From Streptomyces griseoincarnatus (GTDB lineage Bacteria > Actinomycetota > Actinomycetes > Streptomycetales > Streptomycetaceae), in contig BMTH01000001.1 in assembly GCA_014649575.1 (NCBI GenBank), positions 372,001 through 436,000 of the forward strand: a stretch of 64,000 bases of DNA, read 5' to 3'. Of this stretch, positions 8,261 to 16,001 are shown in pieces. Numbering within the stretch: the first letter of the stretch is position 1; every line of letters begins with the position of its first letter. A program made the position numbers and the translations under genes. Below the pieces are notes generated by a model, which was not told the DNA's origin, did not search any database, and worked only from the letters and a program-made list of their open reading frames with translations.

Positions 8261-9787
8261 TCAGTCCGTGGCGTGGCGCGGTTCCGCCGGGGGCCACGGG
8301 GACCAGCGGGTGCCCGGGGGCGGGGTGGCCACGCGGACCACCAGTGCCGCCAGGGCCACCAGTGCCGCCGCGATCGCGGCCGAGGTGGCGAGCCAGTCCG
8401 GGGCGAGCGCCAGGTCGACCGCCCTCGGCAGGGTGGCCTCGGTGAACGAGCCGCCGTAGGCGTGGGCGACGGCCAGTACCGTCGCCGCGGCGACCCCCGC
8501 CGCGAGCACGACCACCGCGGGGCGCACGACGAGGATCAGGGCGAGCACCGTGCACAGCACGGACATGCCGACGGCGAGGGCGTGGACGTTGAGTGACACG
8601 CCGTCACGCTGCAGCGGGAAGTGGGTCACCGCGCAGACCGCGAGGGCGACGGCCGCCAGCCAGCTGATCCAGATCGCCGACCGGGGCACGGGCCGTGACG
8701 CACGGGCGCGCGCGGCGGCGGGGCGGGGACGGCGGGCCGGCCGCGGGGTGCGGCGGGTGGCGGGGCGACGGCCCCCGATCCGCAACGCGCCGCCGCGGCC
8801 CGCCGGGGCGCGCTCCGGCTCGGGCCGGGGGTGCCGCTGGGCCTCCCTCTGACCTTCCGCCTCCTGCGCGGGCCGGGCCGACTCCGCGACGGCCGCGCGG
8901 AGGAGATGCTCGGGGGGACGCTGGGCGGCCAGACGGTCGATCAGTTCGACCAGTTCGTCCACGGACCGGCCGGTGGCGGCGGCGCGCAGGGCCTCCTCAC
9001 GGCAGTGCGGCGCGAGGGGCTCGTTGTGCAGCAGCGCGACGAGGAGGGTGACGTCCTCGACCGAGCGGTGGGCGGCGGCCGCGCGGATGGTCTCGTCCGC
9101 GCTGGCCGCGTCACGGGGCGGACGGGTCAGCAGGGCGACCAGCCGGGTGACGTCCTCCACGGACCGGTCGACACCGGCGGCGCGCAGCGCGTCGACGACG
9201 GCACGGGTGTGCTCGGGCGACCGTTCGAGTGCGGTGATCAGGTCGACGACCTCCTCCAGGGGACGGTCGGACACGGCGGCGTGCACCAGATCGGTGACCG
9301 GATCGGCGTACACCCGTTCGGTCGCCCCGGGTGCCGCACCCGGCAGGCCGGAGGGGTCCGGCACGTCACCGAGGCGGCGCGGCACTCCCTGCTCCCTCAC
9401 CGGCTCCCTCGTGGTGTCGACGGGATCCACCAGATCGACCGTCGCCACCGGGTCCCGGGGCCCCTCCGCCCCGGCGGGTTCGCGCGGCCGGTCGACCGGA
9501 TCGCGCGGATGGTTGCCGTGCACGGGATCGCGTGGGTGGCCGGTGTCGGCCTGACGGGCCGTGCGGTCCGTCCCGGACGGATCACGCGGAGGCGCGGTGC
9601 CCCCGCCCGCGCCGGCCGCGTACCGCGCGTCGGCCGGGGCCGTGCGGTCCGCCGTCCGGTGACGCGCCCAGGCCGGTTCGGGCCGGTGCGCGCCGGTCGC
9701 GGTGCCCGTCGTGCCGACGGGCGGGGCCGCGGCCGTATCCACGGGTATGCCCGGTTCGTTGGAGGAGGACGAGGAGAAAGTGGTCAT
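8261..9787 (-). CDS. Multi-pass membrane protein with four 33-residue helical repeats
   Basis: 508 residues from ATG 9787 (GGAG 7 nt upstream). I recognise no family. Residues 1-160 are low-complexity and carry repeated PRDPV motifs (about 85, 94, 110, with VDPV at 121). Four repeats follow with an exact 33-residue period, starting at 175 (RPLEEVVDLITALE), 208 (RSVEDVTRLVALLT), 241 (RSVEDVTLLVALLH) and 274 (RSVDELVELIDRLA), probably paired helices. An Arg/Pro-rich linker (about 305-370) leads to four hydrophobic segments up to residue 495. The cytoplasmic repeat domain may be a protein-interaction platform anchored in the membrane; this is inference. Confidence 0.75.
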   Translation of the reverse strand: MTTFSSSSSNEPGIPVDTAAAPPVGTTGTATGAHRPEPAWARHRTADRTAPADARYAAGAGGGTAPPRDPSGTDRTARQADTGHPRDPVHGNHPRDPVDRPREPAGAEGPRDPVATVDLVDPVDTTREPVREQGVPRRLGDVPDPSGLPGAAPGATERVYADPVTDLVHAAVSDRPLEEVVDLITALERSPEHTRAVVDALRAAGVDRSVEDVTRLVALLTRPPRDAASADETIRAAAAHRSVEDVTLLVALLHNEPLAPHCREEALRAAATGRSVDELVELIDRLAAQRPPEHLLRAAVAESARPAQEAEGQREAQRHPRPEPERAPAGRGGALRIGGRRPATRRTPRPARRPRPAAARARASRPVPRSAIWISWLAAVALAVCAVTHFPLQRDGVSLNVHALAVGMSVLCTVLALILVVRPAVVVLAAGVAAATVLAVAHAYGGSFTEATLPRAVDLALAPDWLATSAAIAAALVALAALVVRVATPPPGTRWSPWPPAEPRHATD

Positions 9788-10028
9788 GATCGACTCCAGG
9801 GGAAGACTGATGACCATTACTAGGCTCCCCCACCGCGGGCTGCCACTTGACTGAGCCGCAGGGATGACCTGCGGCGATTGCGTGTTTCGGGTGTTGTTCA
9901 CGGGGCAACGGTCGCGAGCGGCGCATGGCCGGTCCCCGCCGCCATACCGGGACCCGGAACGGGAATCCGTTTCCTCGAGGACTGTGTCGGGGGTGAGGCC
10001 GCGCCACGCGGCCACCGGAAGGAGGGCA

Positions 10029-10358
10029 GTGACCTTGGACACAACGACCGTGGTGTGGGGCGTCGCGGTCCTCGCGGCCCTGGTGCTGGCGGGCGCCGTG
10101 GCCGTGCTGGTCCGTCTCGTCCGCACACGGCGGGAGTTGCGGCGGGCGGGGCTGCCCACCGGGCCCCGCTGGGTGTTCTGGGGCGCGGTGCTCTACCTGG
10201 TGCTACCGGCCGATCTCGTACCCGATCCGGTGTACCTGGACGACATCGGCGTCCTGCTGCTCGCTCTGCGCACCATGCGTGGTTCCGTCGGCGCGGGGGC
10301 GCCCGGAGTGCCCGGAAGGCGCCCGGGACGACAACCCGCCGATGATTACGCTCCGTGA
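10029..10358 (+). CDS. DUF1232 (YkvA-like) small membrane protein
   Basis: 109 residues. An N-terminal membrane helix (about 6-28) is followed by a short basic segment and the DUF1232 core WVFWGAVLYLVLPADLVPDP with YLDDIG. The family is small and membrane-linked with no settled biochemical role. AAGGAGGG at 10019-10026 is only 2 nt before GTG 10029 but 8 nt before an in-frame TTG at 10035, so TTG may be the real start. It lies 120 bp upstream of the graspetide precursor on the same strand; any link to that locus is unproven. Confidence 0.75.
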   Translation: MTLDTTTVVWGVAVLAALVLAGAVAVLVRLVRTRRELRRAGLPTGPRWVFWGAVLYLVLPADLVPDPVYLDDIGVLLLALRTMRGSVGAGAPGVPGRRPGRQPADDYAP

Positions 10359-10478
10359 GGAAACCAACCACCCGTTCGATTCGTATAAGTCTCTGGAAGC
10401 CAACGCAAGTCGGCGGACCAAGCGGCGGCGCACAGAGGGCCGTTGCCTGATCGGCGCAGCACCGACGAGGGAGAGACG

Positions 10479-10670
10479 ATGCAACCGTTCGCGCTCAACT
10501 ACGCCCGTCCGGCGGTGGAGTTGGCCGTTGCCACTCCGTATGCGTATGACTCCGGACTGCAGTTGAACGTCCTCGGTGACGGGCGGATCGCGGCCTGCGA
10601 CCACGCCCTGTTGCGCGAGGTGGGGACGACCACGTCCACCGCGGGCTCCAAGACCCACTTCGACGACTGA
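10479..10670 (+). CDS. Graspetide (ATP-grasp-modified RiPP) precursor peptide
   Basis: 63 residues from ATG 10479, preceded by GAGGGAGAG. It fits the putative ATP-grasp target RiPP family paired with SAV_5884-type ligases: an N-terminal PFALNYARP segment, a leader motif PYAYDSGLQLNV (20-31), and a short C-terminal core GTTTSTAGSKTHFDD (49-63). The core offers Thr/Ser hydroxyls (50-54, 57, 59) and Lys58 as donors, and the terminal Asp62-Asp63 side chains as acceptors, for macrolactone or macrolactam links. A TATAAG hexamer at 10384-10389 may be its -10. The ligase gene begins 16 bp downstream. Ring pattern and activity of the product are unknown. Confidence 0.85.
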   Translation: MQPFALNYARPAVELAVATPYAYDSGLQLNVLGDGRIAACDHALLREVGTTTSTAGSKTHFDD

Positions 10671-10686
10671 ACGCGGACCGTAGACC

Positions 10687-11670
10687 ATGACCGTGCTGAT
10701 CCTCACCTGCGAGGAGGATGTGACCGCCGACATGGTGGTGGTCCACCTGAACGGCGCAGGGGTGCCGGTGGTCCGTCTCGACCCCGCCGATCTCACCGGC
10801 GGCGTCTCGCTGTCCGGCGAGTACGTCCACGGCCGGTTCCGCGGCCATCTGTCCGCCGGGGGGCGGCTGGTGAGCATAAACGGGCTGCGGTCGGTGTGGG
10901 TGCGCCGCCCCGGCACTCCGGCCGAGCGCGCCCCGCAGCCGTCCGCCTGGCTGACCGAAGAAGCGTCGCAGGCCCTCTACGGCATGCTGCGGGGCTGCGA
11001 CGCGCGCTGGATGAACCACCCGGACGCCGCACGACAGGCCCGCCACAAGCCGTGGCAGCTGCGCCTGGCCCAGCGCTGCGGACTGCCCGTGCCGGCGACG
11101 GTGATCACGACGTTCCCGCGCGCGGCGCGGGAGTTCGCGGAGCGTTTCCCGGACCTGGTGGTCAAGCCGGTGTCGGGCGCGCACCCGCAGGATCCGCCGC
11201 GGGCCGTGCCGACGAGCAGGGTGGCGCCGGATACGGACTTCTCGGCGGTGGCCTACGGGCCGACGCTCCTTCAGCGGCGGATCGTCAAGCAGGCGGACAT
11301 CCGGCTCACCGTGGTGGGCGACGCGCTGCTGGCGGCCCGCAAGGCGACGGCGCCGGACGCCGACCCGCAGGTGGTGGACGTGCGGTTCACCGCGCCGGGA
11401 CCGCCGTGGGAGCCGGTGGAGGTCCCGCCGCGGACCGCGGACGCCGTGCTCGACTACATGCGCCGGGCGGAACTGGCGTACGGGGCACTCGACTTCGCGG
11501 AGGACGCGGACGGGACCTGGTGGTTCCTGGAGTGCAACCAGTCGGGGCAGTTCGGGTTCGTCGAGGTGGAGACGGAACAGCCGATCGCGCGGACCATCGC
11601 GGAGTGGCTGTCCCGTCCCGTCCCCGAGGAGCCGGCGGAGCCGGCCGGTTCGGTCACCACGGCGCGGTGA
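10687..11670 (+). CDS. Graspetide maturase, ATP-grasp ligase (SAV_5884-like)
   Basis: 327 residues. The start MTVLILTCEEDVTADMVVVH is typical of ATP-grasp RiPP maturases related to MvdC/MvdD. These enzymes phosphorylate Asp/Glu side chains of the precursor and link them to Thr/Ser or Lys. ATP-grasp features: Lys160 in DLVVKPVSG, an R205 region (QADIRLTVVG), Asp269 in YGALDF, and the Mg-binding pair Glu282/Asn284 in FLECNQSGQFG. No strong SD precedes the ATG, so expression probably depends on translation of the precursor gene 16 bp upstream. The protein-isoaspartyl-type methyltransferase often found with this family is absent here, giving a minimal two-gene locus. Confidence 0.9.
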   Translation: MTVLILTCEEDVTADMVVVHLNGAGVPVVRLDPADLTGGVSLSGEYVHGRFRGHLSAGGRLVSINGLRSVWVRRPGTPAERAPQPSAWLTEEASQALYGMLRGCDARWMNHPDAARQARHKPWQLRLAQRCGLPVPATVITTFPRAAREFAERFPDLVVKPVSGAHPQDPPRAVPTSRVAPDTDFSAVAYGPTLLQRRIVKQADIRLTVVGDALLAARKATAPDADPQVVDVRFTAPGPPWEPVEVPPRTADAVLDYMRRAELAYGALDFAEDADGTWWFLECNQSGQFGFVEVETEQPIARTIAEWLSRPVPEEPAEPAGSVTTAR

Positions 11671-11673
11671 GCC

Positions 11674-11702
11674 CGGCGCGGTGGGCCGCGGTCACCGCGC
11701 CG
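11674..11702. terminator. Bidirectional hairpin terminator
   Basis: 10-bp perfect stem (11674-11683 with 11693-11702), 9-nt loop, between the convergent graspetide ligase gene and the small gene at 11724. Confidence 0.6.
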
Positions 11703-11723
11703 ACGAGAGGGTGTACGCGCGCG

Positions 11724-11942
11724 TCAGTGCGGCCGGGGGCCGGGCAGCAGGGCGGTGCGCTGCCAGCCGTTGCCGGGGGCCTGCTGCGGCCGGTCGAGGC
11801 CGGGGCCGTAGCCGGGCGACTGCAGGGGCCGCATGACCGACTCCAGTTCCCTGCTCACGCGTTCGGCCTCGCGGCGGACCTGTGCGGGCACGTCGCCGCA
11901 CTCCGCGATGAGTCGGTCGTAGATGGGGGAATCCTGGAACAC
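11724..11942 (-). CDS. Small hypothetical protein
   Basis: 72 residues from GTG 11942; the upstream AAGGCG is a modest SD. The first 40 residues are helical and charged (SPIYDRLIAECGDVPAQVRR onward); the last 30 are Pro/Gly-rich. I recognise no family. The layout, a short N-terminal helical region with a disordered tail, resembles many small Streptomyces proteins of unknown role. It is convergent with the graspetide ligase gene across a shared terminator. Confidence 0.55.
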   Translation of the reverse strand: MFQDSPIYDRLIAECGDVPAQVRREAERVSRELESVMRPLQSPGYGPGLDRPQQAPGNGWQRTALLPGPRPH

Positions 11943-12035
11943 CCGACAACGCGCCTTTCTGCTCGGCGTCCCCGGTGCGGGGCCGCGACTGCCGAGTGTA
12001 TGCGGCCAACGGGGGTGAAGTGGGCGTTCCGGGCG

Positions 12036-12509
12036 TCAGGCGCCCGTCGTGGAGCCGGGCCGGACGATCATCAGGACGGTGACGGTCGCCCAGAGCAAGT
12101 TGAACACGCCGGTGAACATGGCGAGTTGGACGGTGCTGCGATGATCGACGGGCCGTCGCCCGGTCACCTGCGCGACGAGTTCGTCCTGACGGGGGAGCAC
12201 GAGGGCGATGAGCGTACCGGCGGCCACCGCGGTGAGGAACACCGAGGCGACGAGCCAGGCGTCGCCGAGGACGCCCATCGCGAGGCCGGTCGCCAGACCC
12301 AGCACCGGCACGAGCACGCCGAGCCCGGCGTAGACGCGGCAGATCCGGTGGAGCAGCTCCACGGTGCCGGCCGCGCGCGGGCCGGGGTCGGCCCCGTCCG
12401 CCGGGGCCGCGCGGCGCACGGCCGGCGGGAACATGCTGGCGGCGACGGTCACCGGACCGACGGCGACGATGGCGGCCAGGACGTGGAGGGACAGGAGCAG
12501 CTTGGTCAC
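12036..12509 (-). CDS. Four-helix integral membrane protein
   Basis: 157 residues from GTG 12509 with AAGGAAAGAG upstream. Four hydrophobic helices lie at about 3-26, 57-78, 84-104 and 126-148. A conserved-looking His (LSLHVLAAIV) in helix 1 and a second (LLHRICRVYAG) before helix 2 recall small DUF2269-type membrane proteins, but I am not certain of the family. It is divergent from the GlxA regulator gene, with 207 bp between the starts. Confidence 0.6.
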   Translation of the reverse strand: MTKLLLSLHVLAAIVAVGPVTVAASMFPPAVRRAAPADGADPGPRAAGTVELLHRICRVYAGLGVLVPVLGLATGLAMGVLGDAWLVASVFLTAVAAGTLIALVLPRQDELVAQVTGRRPVDHRSTVQLAMFTGVFNLLWATVTVLMIVRPGSTTGA

Positions 12510-12716
12510 CGGGGCTCTTTCCTTGACGTGATCGGCGGGATCGGCGCGACCGGCCCGATCCGCGGGATGCCGGGTTCACGCTAGAAGCCGTCGCGGCGGC
12601 CGGACAGCGGCTGGACCGACAGTTCCCCACGGATTCCCGCCAGCCGTGGTGACGAGGCATGGCGTGACCCGGACCGGGTGGGGACGGGTGGCGGGAATCT
12701 GTCTAGGGTGGCGTTC

Positions 12717-13745
12717 ATGCACTCCGTGGCGATCCTCGTACTGGACGGTGTGGTGCCGTTCGACATGGCGGCCCCCATGCAGGTGTTCGACTTCACGCGG
12801 CTGCCCGACGGCCGGCGTCCGTACCGCGTCCGGCTGTGCGCCGAGCGGCCGGAGGTGGCCGCGGACGGCGGCTTCGCGCTGCGCGTCGACCGCGGTCCGG
12901 AGGCGCTCGCGGACGCCGACACGGTGATCGTGCCGGGACGCGCCCCGGGCTCCCCGCCGCCCTCCCCCGCGGTGCTTTCGGCGCTGCGCCAGGCGGCCGA
13001 GGCGGGCACCCGGATCGCGTCGGTGTGCGTGGGCGCCTTCGTGCTGGCGGAGGCGGGCCTGCTGGACGGGCTGCGCGCCACCACGCACTGGGTGGCCGCC
13101 GAGGAGTTCGCGCGCGCGTACCCACGGGTGGAGGTGGAGCCGGACGTGCTCTACGTGGACAACGGGCGGATCCTCACCTCGGCCGGCGCGGCCGCCGCGC
13201 TCGACATGTGCCTGCACATGATTCGCCGTGACTTCGGGTCGGCGGTGGCGGCGAACGCCGCGCGGATGTCGGTGATGCCGCTGGAGCGCGAGGGCGGGCA
13301 GGCCCAGTTCATCGTGCACGAGCACCCGCCCGTGCCGCGCGGCTCGGACCTGGAGCCGCTGCTGGGGTGGATCGAGGACAACGTGGCGCACGAGGTGACG
13401 CTCGCCGCGATGGCGGCGCGAGCGGGGATGAGCGAGCGCACCTTCAGCCGCCGCTTCCGCGAGCAGACCGGCACCACGCCGCTGCAGTGGCTGCTGCGGG
13501 CCCGGGTGCGGCGCGCCCAGTACCTGCTGGAGAACAGCGACCACACGGTGGAACGTATCGCGCAGCAAGCCGGGTTCGGCTCCCCCACGGCGTTCCGCGA
13601 GCGGTTCCGCAAGGTGGTGGGGACGACCCCGTACGCCTATCGCAGGTCGTTCAGGGGCGGGCGCGGCCCGGCCGTCCCGGCGGACGCCCGGGCCGCGGGC
13701 TCAGACGGCCAGCGACAGTCCGCTCTCGCCGTCCGCCTCGGATGA
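12717..13745 (+). CDS. GlxA-family AraC-type transcriptional regulator
   Basis: 342 residues. The N-terminal DJ-1/PfpI-like (GATase1) domain (about 3-185) has the nucleophile-elbow segment ASVCVGAFVLAEAG with Cys104. The C-terminal AraC/XylS domain (about 212-312) has two helix-turn-helix units (LAAMAARAGMSERTFSRRF and VERIAQQAGFGSPTAFRERF). ATG 12717 is chosen: TAGGGT at 12704-12709 sits 7 nt before it, so the transcript may be leaderless. Such regulators sense small metabolites; no target is evident, although the divergent membrane protein gene is a candidate. The 3' end overlaps the convergent DUF5133 gene by 45 bp. Confidence 0.9.
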   Translation: MHSVAILVLDGVVPFDMAAPMQVFDFTRLPDGRRPYRVRLCAERPEVAADGGFALRVDRGPEALADADTVIVPGRAPGSPPPSPAVLSALRQAAEAGTRIASVCVGAFVLAEAGLLDGLRATTHWVAAEEFARAYPRVEVEPDVLYVDNGRILTSAGAAAALDMCLHMIRRDFGSAVAANAARMSVMPLEREGGQAQFIVHEHPPVPRGSDLEPLLGWIEDNVAHEVTLAAMAARAGMSERTFSRRFREQTGTTPLQWLLRARVRRAQYLLENSDHTVERIAQQAGFGSPTAFRERFRKVVGTTPYAYRRSFRGGRGPAVPADARAAGSDGQRQSALAVRLG

Positions 13746-13958
13746 CCGGCGGCGGTCCGTCCGGGCACGGACGAGAAGGTCGTCGGCGCGCGCGACGGCG
13801 TCGTGGATGCCGGCCGTGCCCATCGTCACGCAGAGCCGACGGGTGACGTCCTCGAGTTCCCTGGCCACCGCCGGAGTCTGTCGTTCCGCCTGCGCGATCC
13901 GCAGCGTCGCATACCGCGTCAGCAGCTGCCTGACGACCTTCGGATCCGGTACGAGCAC
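13701..13958 (-). CDS. DUF5133 family small protein
   Basis: 85 residues from GTG 13958 (AAAGGGG upstream). It matches the actinomycete DUF5133 pattern: VPDPKVVRQLLTRYATLRIA, then ARELEDVTRRLCVTMGTAGI and a C-terminal helix. The family has no known function. Its last 15 codons overlap the end of the GlxA regulator on the other strand. About 86 bp upstream of the start is an AT-rich 12-mer also present at 30390-30401, in the same orientation to the downstream gene. Confidence 0.75.
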   Translation of the reverse strand: MLVPDPKVVRQLLTRYATLRIAQAERQTPAVARELEDVTRRLCVTMGTAGIHDAVARADDLLVRARTDRRRSSEADGESGLSLAV

Positions 13959-14043
13959 GTAGCGCCCCTTTCCTGTTTTCGGTGCGCATGCCCGAAGACG
14001 GCGAAGCCACGCACATCCCGCGCCTTGCTGATCGAAAATGACC

Positions 14044-14055
14044 GAAAACATTCAT
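14044..14055 (-). promoter_or_regulatory. AT-rich 12-bp motif ATGAATGTTTTC
   Basis: Read on the minus strand, this exact 12-mer lies about 86 bp before the DUF5133 start. The same 12-mer occurs at 30390-30401 (plus). It stands out in a 72 percent G+C sequence and may be a binding site or promoter element. Confidence 0.4.
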
Positions 14056-14066
14056 ACTGCGACCGG

Positions 14067-14106
14067 GCCACCTGGCCACCTGGCCACCTGGTCACCTGGT
14101 CACTCG
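14067..14106. repeat. 8-bp tandem repeat (GCCACCTG) x5
   Basis: Five units at 14067, 14075, 14083, 14091 and 14099: three identical GCCACCTG, then GTCACCTG and GTCACTCG. It lies between the DUF5133 promoter and the end of the ABC exporter gene. Confidence 0.85.
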
Positions 14107-14130
14107 GGCCCCGGGGGAACGGACGACGGC

Positions 14131-15900
14131 TCAGGCCACCTGACCACTGTGCAGCGCCGTGTACGCGCCGCCCCGCCGCAGCAACTCCTCGTGCGTGCCG
14201 ACCTCCTGGATCGCCCCGTCGGCCATCACCACGATCCGGTCGGCCCCGCGCACCGTGGACAGCCGGTGCGCCACGACGAACGTGGTCCGCCCGCGCAGCA
14301 GGCGGGCGAGCGCCTCCTGCACCAACGCCTCCGAACGCGTGTCCAGAGCGGACGTCGCTTCGTCCAGCACCAGCACCTTCGGGTCCCGTATCAGGGCGCG
14401 GGCGATGGCCAGCCGCTGGCGCTGACCGCCCGACAGCCGCGCCCCGCGCTCCCCGACGAGGGTGTCCAGGCCCTGCGGCAGCCGGTCGACGAACTCCAGC
14501 GCGTTGGCGTCGCGCAGCGCGGCCCGCACCGTCTCCTCGTCCGCGTCGTCCATGCCGTAGGCGACGTTCTCCCGCACGGTGCCGTCGAAGAGGATCGACT
14601 CCTGGGGCACCACGGACAGGAATCGCCGGTAGGTGCGCAGGTCCAGGGTGTTCATGTCGGTGCCGTCGACCAGCAGCCGGCCGGAGGTGGGGCGGATGAA
14701 CCCGATGACGAGGTTGAGCACCGTGGACTTGCCCGCGCCGGACGCGCCGACCAGGGCGACGGTCTCGCCCGGGGCGACGTCGAGGGTGAGGTCCCGTACG
14801 GCTGGGCGGTCGTCGCCGTCGTAGGCGTGCCCGACGCCCTCGAAGGTCACCGCGCCGCGCAGCGCGGTGAGTTCGGCCTTGCCCTCGTTGTCCTCCAGCT
14901 CCGGCGCCTGCAGCACCTCGCCGACGGAGCGCACGGACTCCAGCCCCTTGGTGATGACCGGGGCCAGACCCGCCAGCGTGGTGGTGGAGTTGGTGAGCGT
15001 GGTCAGGAAGGCGCTGAGCATCACGACATCGCCGGCGGTGACGCCCCAGACGTCATGGTACGACACGAGGGCGGCGCCGGCCAGCACCATCACGCCGACC
15101 ACGTTGAGGACCACCCACGCCAGCGAGCCGAACCGCCCGTTGACCAGGTCGAGGCGCATCCCGGAGGTGAGCAGCCGGTCGAGGGTGCCGTGCATGCGAC
15201 GCAGCGCCTTGCCCTCCAGGCCGTGGGCGCGGGTGACGGGGATCAGCCGGGTCATCTCGGTGACGCGGGAGGACAGCGTCTCCACCTCGTGCCGGAAGTG
15301 CTCGTTGTGGGTGCGCAGCCGCGCCCTCAGCCGGGCCACGAGCAGGGCCGCGGCGGGCACGACGACGAGGAAGACGGGCAGGAACTCGGGGGTGCGTACA
15401 CCGATGATGATCAGTCCGCCGGCCAGCACGGTGAGCGCGCCGAGCCCGGTCTCCGCGGTCTGCTGCACCATCTGCTCGACGGTCTCGACGTCGCGGACCA
15501 CCTTGGCCTGGAGCACGCCCGCGCTGACCCGGGAGTGGTAGCCGATGGAGAGCTGCTGCATGCGCGTGCACAGCGCGGAGCGCAGGGCGGTGCCCATGCG
15601 GCGGACGCTGCCGTAGAGGAGGCGGACGTACAGCACGTGCAGCGGGTAGTTGACCAGCAGGATGAACATGATGACGCCGGTGCTGGTCCACAGCCGGGAG
15701 ACCGGCTGGTGCTGGACGACGGTGTCGATGATGGACGCGGTGATCAGCGGCAGCAGCCAGACGGGGCTGTGCTTGACGGTGAAGACGACGACGGCCGCGG
15801 CCAGCCGGCCGCGGTCCGCACGGAACAGGTAGCCGAGGGTGCGCACGGGGTGCTCGCCCCGGTAGCGGTGGTCGAGCGGTCTCATCTGCGGCGATGCCAT
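14131..15900 (-). CDS. ABC exporter, fused membrane and ATPase domains
   Basis: 589 residues from ATG 15900 (GGGAGG 11 nt upstream). A type I exporter half-transporter: the six-helix membrane domain (about 25-320) is followed by the nucleotide-binding domain with Walker A GASGAGKST, Q-loop (VVPQESILFDG), signature LSGGQRQRLAIARAL, Walker B VLVLDEATS and H-loop VAHRLSTV. It should work as a homodimer, or with a partner elsewhere, since no second half-transporter is adjacent. The 51274-53034 exporter is a separate, related gene. Substrate unknown. It lies 100 bp downstream of the aldo/keto reductase gene's far end, separated by a terminator. Confidence 0.93.
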   Translation of the reverse strand: MASPQMRPLDHRYRGEHPVRTLGYLFRADRGRLAAAVVVFTVKHSPVWLLPLITASIIDTVVQHQPVSRLWTSTGVIMFILLVNYPLHVLYVRLLYGSVRRMGTALRSALCTRMQQLSIGYHSRVSAGVLQAKVVRDVETVEQMVQQTAETGLGALTVLAGGLIIIGVRTPEFLPVFLVVVPAAALLVARLRARLRTHNEHFRHEVETLSSRVTEMTRLIPVTRAHGLEGKALRRMHGTLDRLLTSGMRLDLVNGRFGSLAWVVLNVVGVMVLAGAALVSYHDVWGVTAGDVVMLSAFLTTLTNSTTTLAGLAPVITKGLESVRSVGEVLQAPELEDNEGKAELTALRGAVTFEGVGHAYDGDDRPAVRDLTLDVAPGETVALVGASGAGKSTVLNLVIGFIRPTSGRLLVDGTDMNTLDLRTYRRFLSVVPQESILFDGTVRENVAYGMDDADEETVRAALRDANALEFVDRLPQGLDTLVGERGARLSGGQRQRLAIARALIRDPKVLVLDEATSALDTRSEALVQEALARLLRGRTTFVVAHRLSTVRGADRIVVMADGAIQEVGTHEELLRRGGAYTALHSGQVA

Positions 15901-15957
15901 GGGCGGTGGTCCTCCCCCTGTGAGGCGCCGCCCCGGACGGATCGCGGCGCACGAACG

Positions 15958-15989
15958 GCGCCCGGCGCCCCCAGGGGGGCGCCGGGCGC
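15958..15989 (-). terminator. Hairpin terminator of the aldo/keto reductase gene
   Basis: 15-bp complementary arms (15958-15972 and 15975-15989) almost without loop, 12 bp beyond the stop at 16002. Confidence 0.65.
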
Positions 15990-16001
15990 GGGAGCGGCCG
16001 C

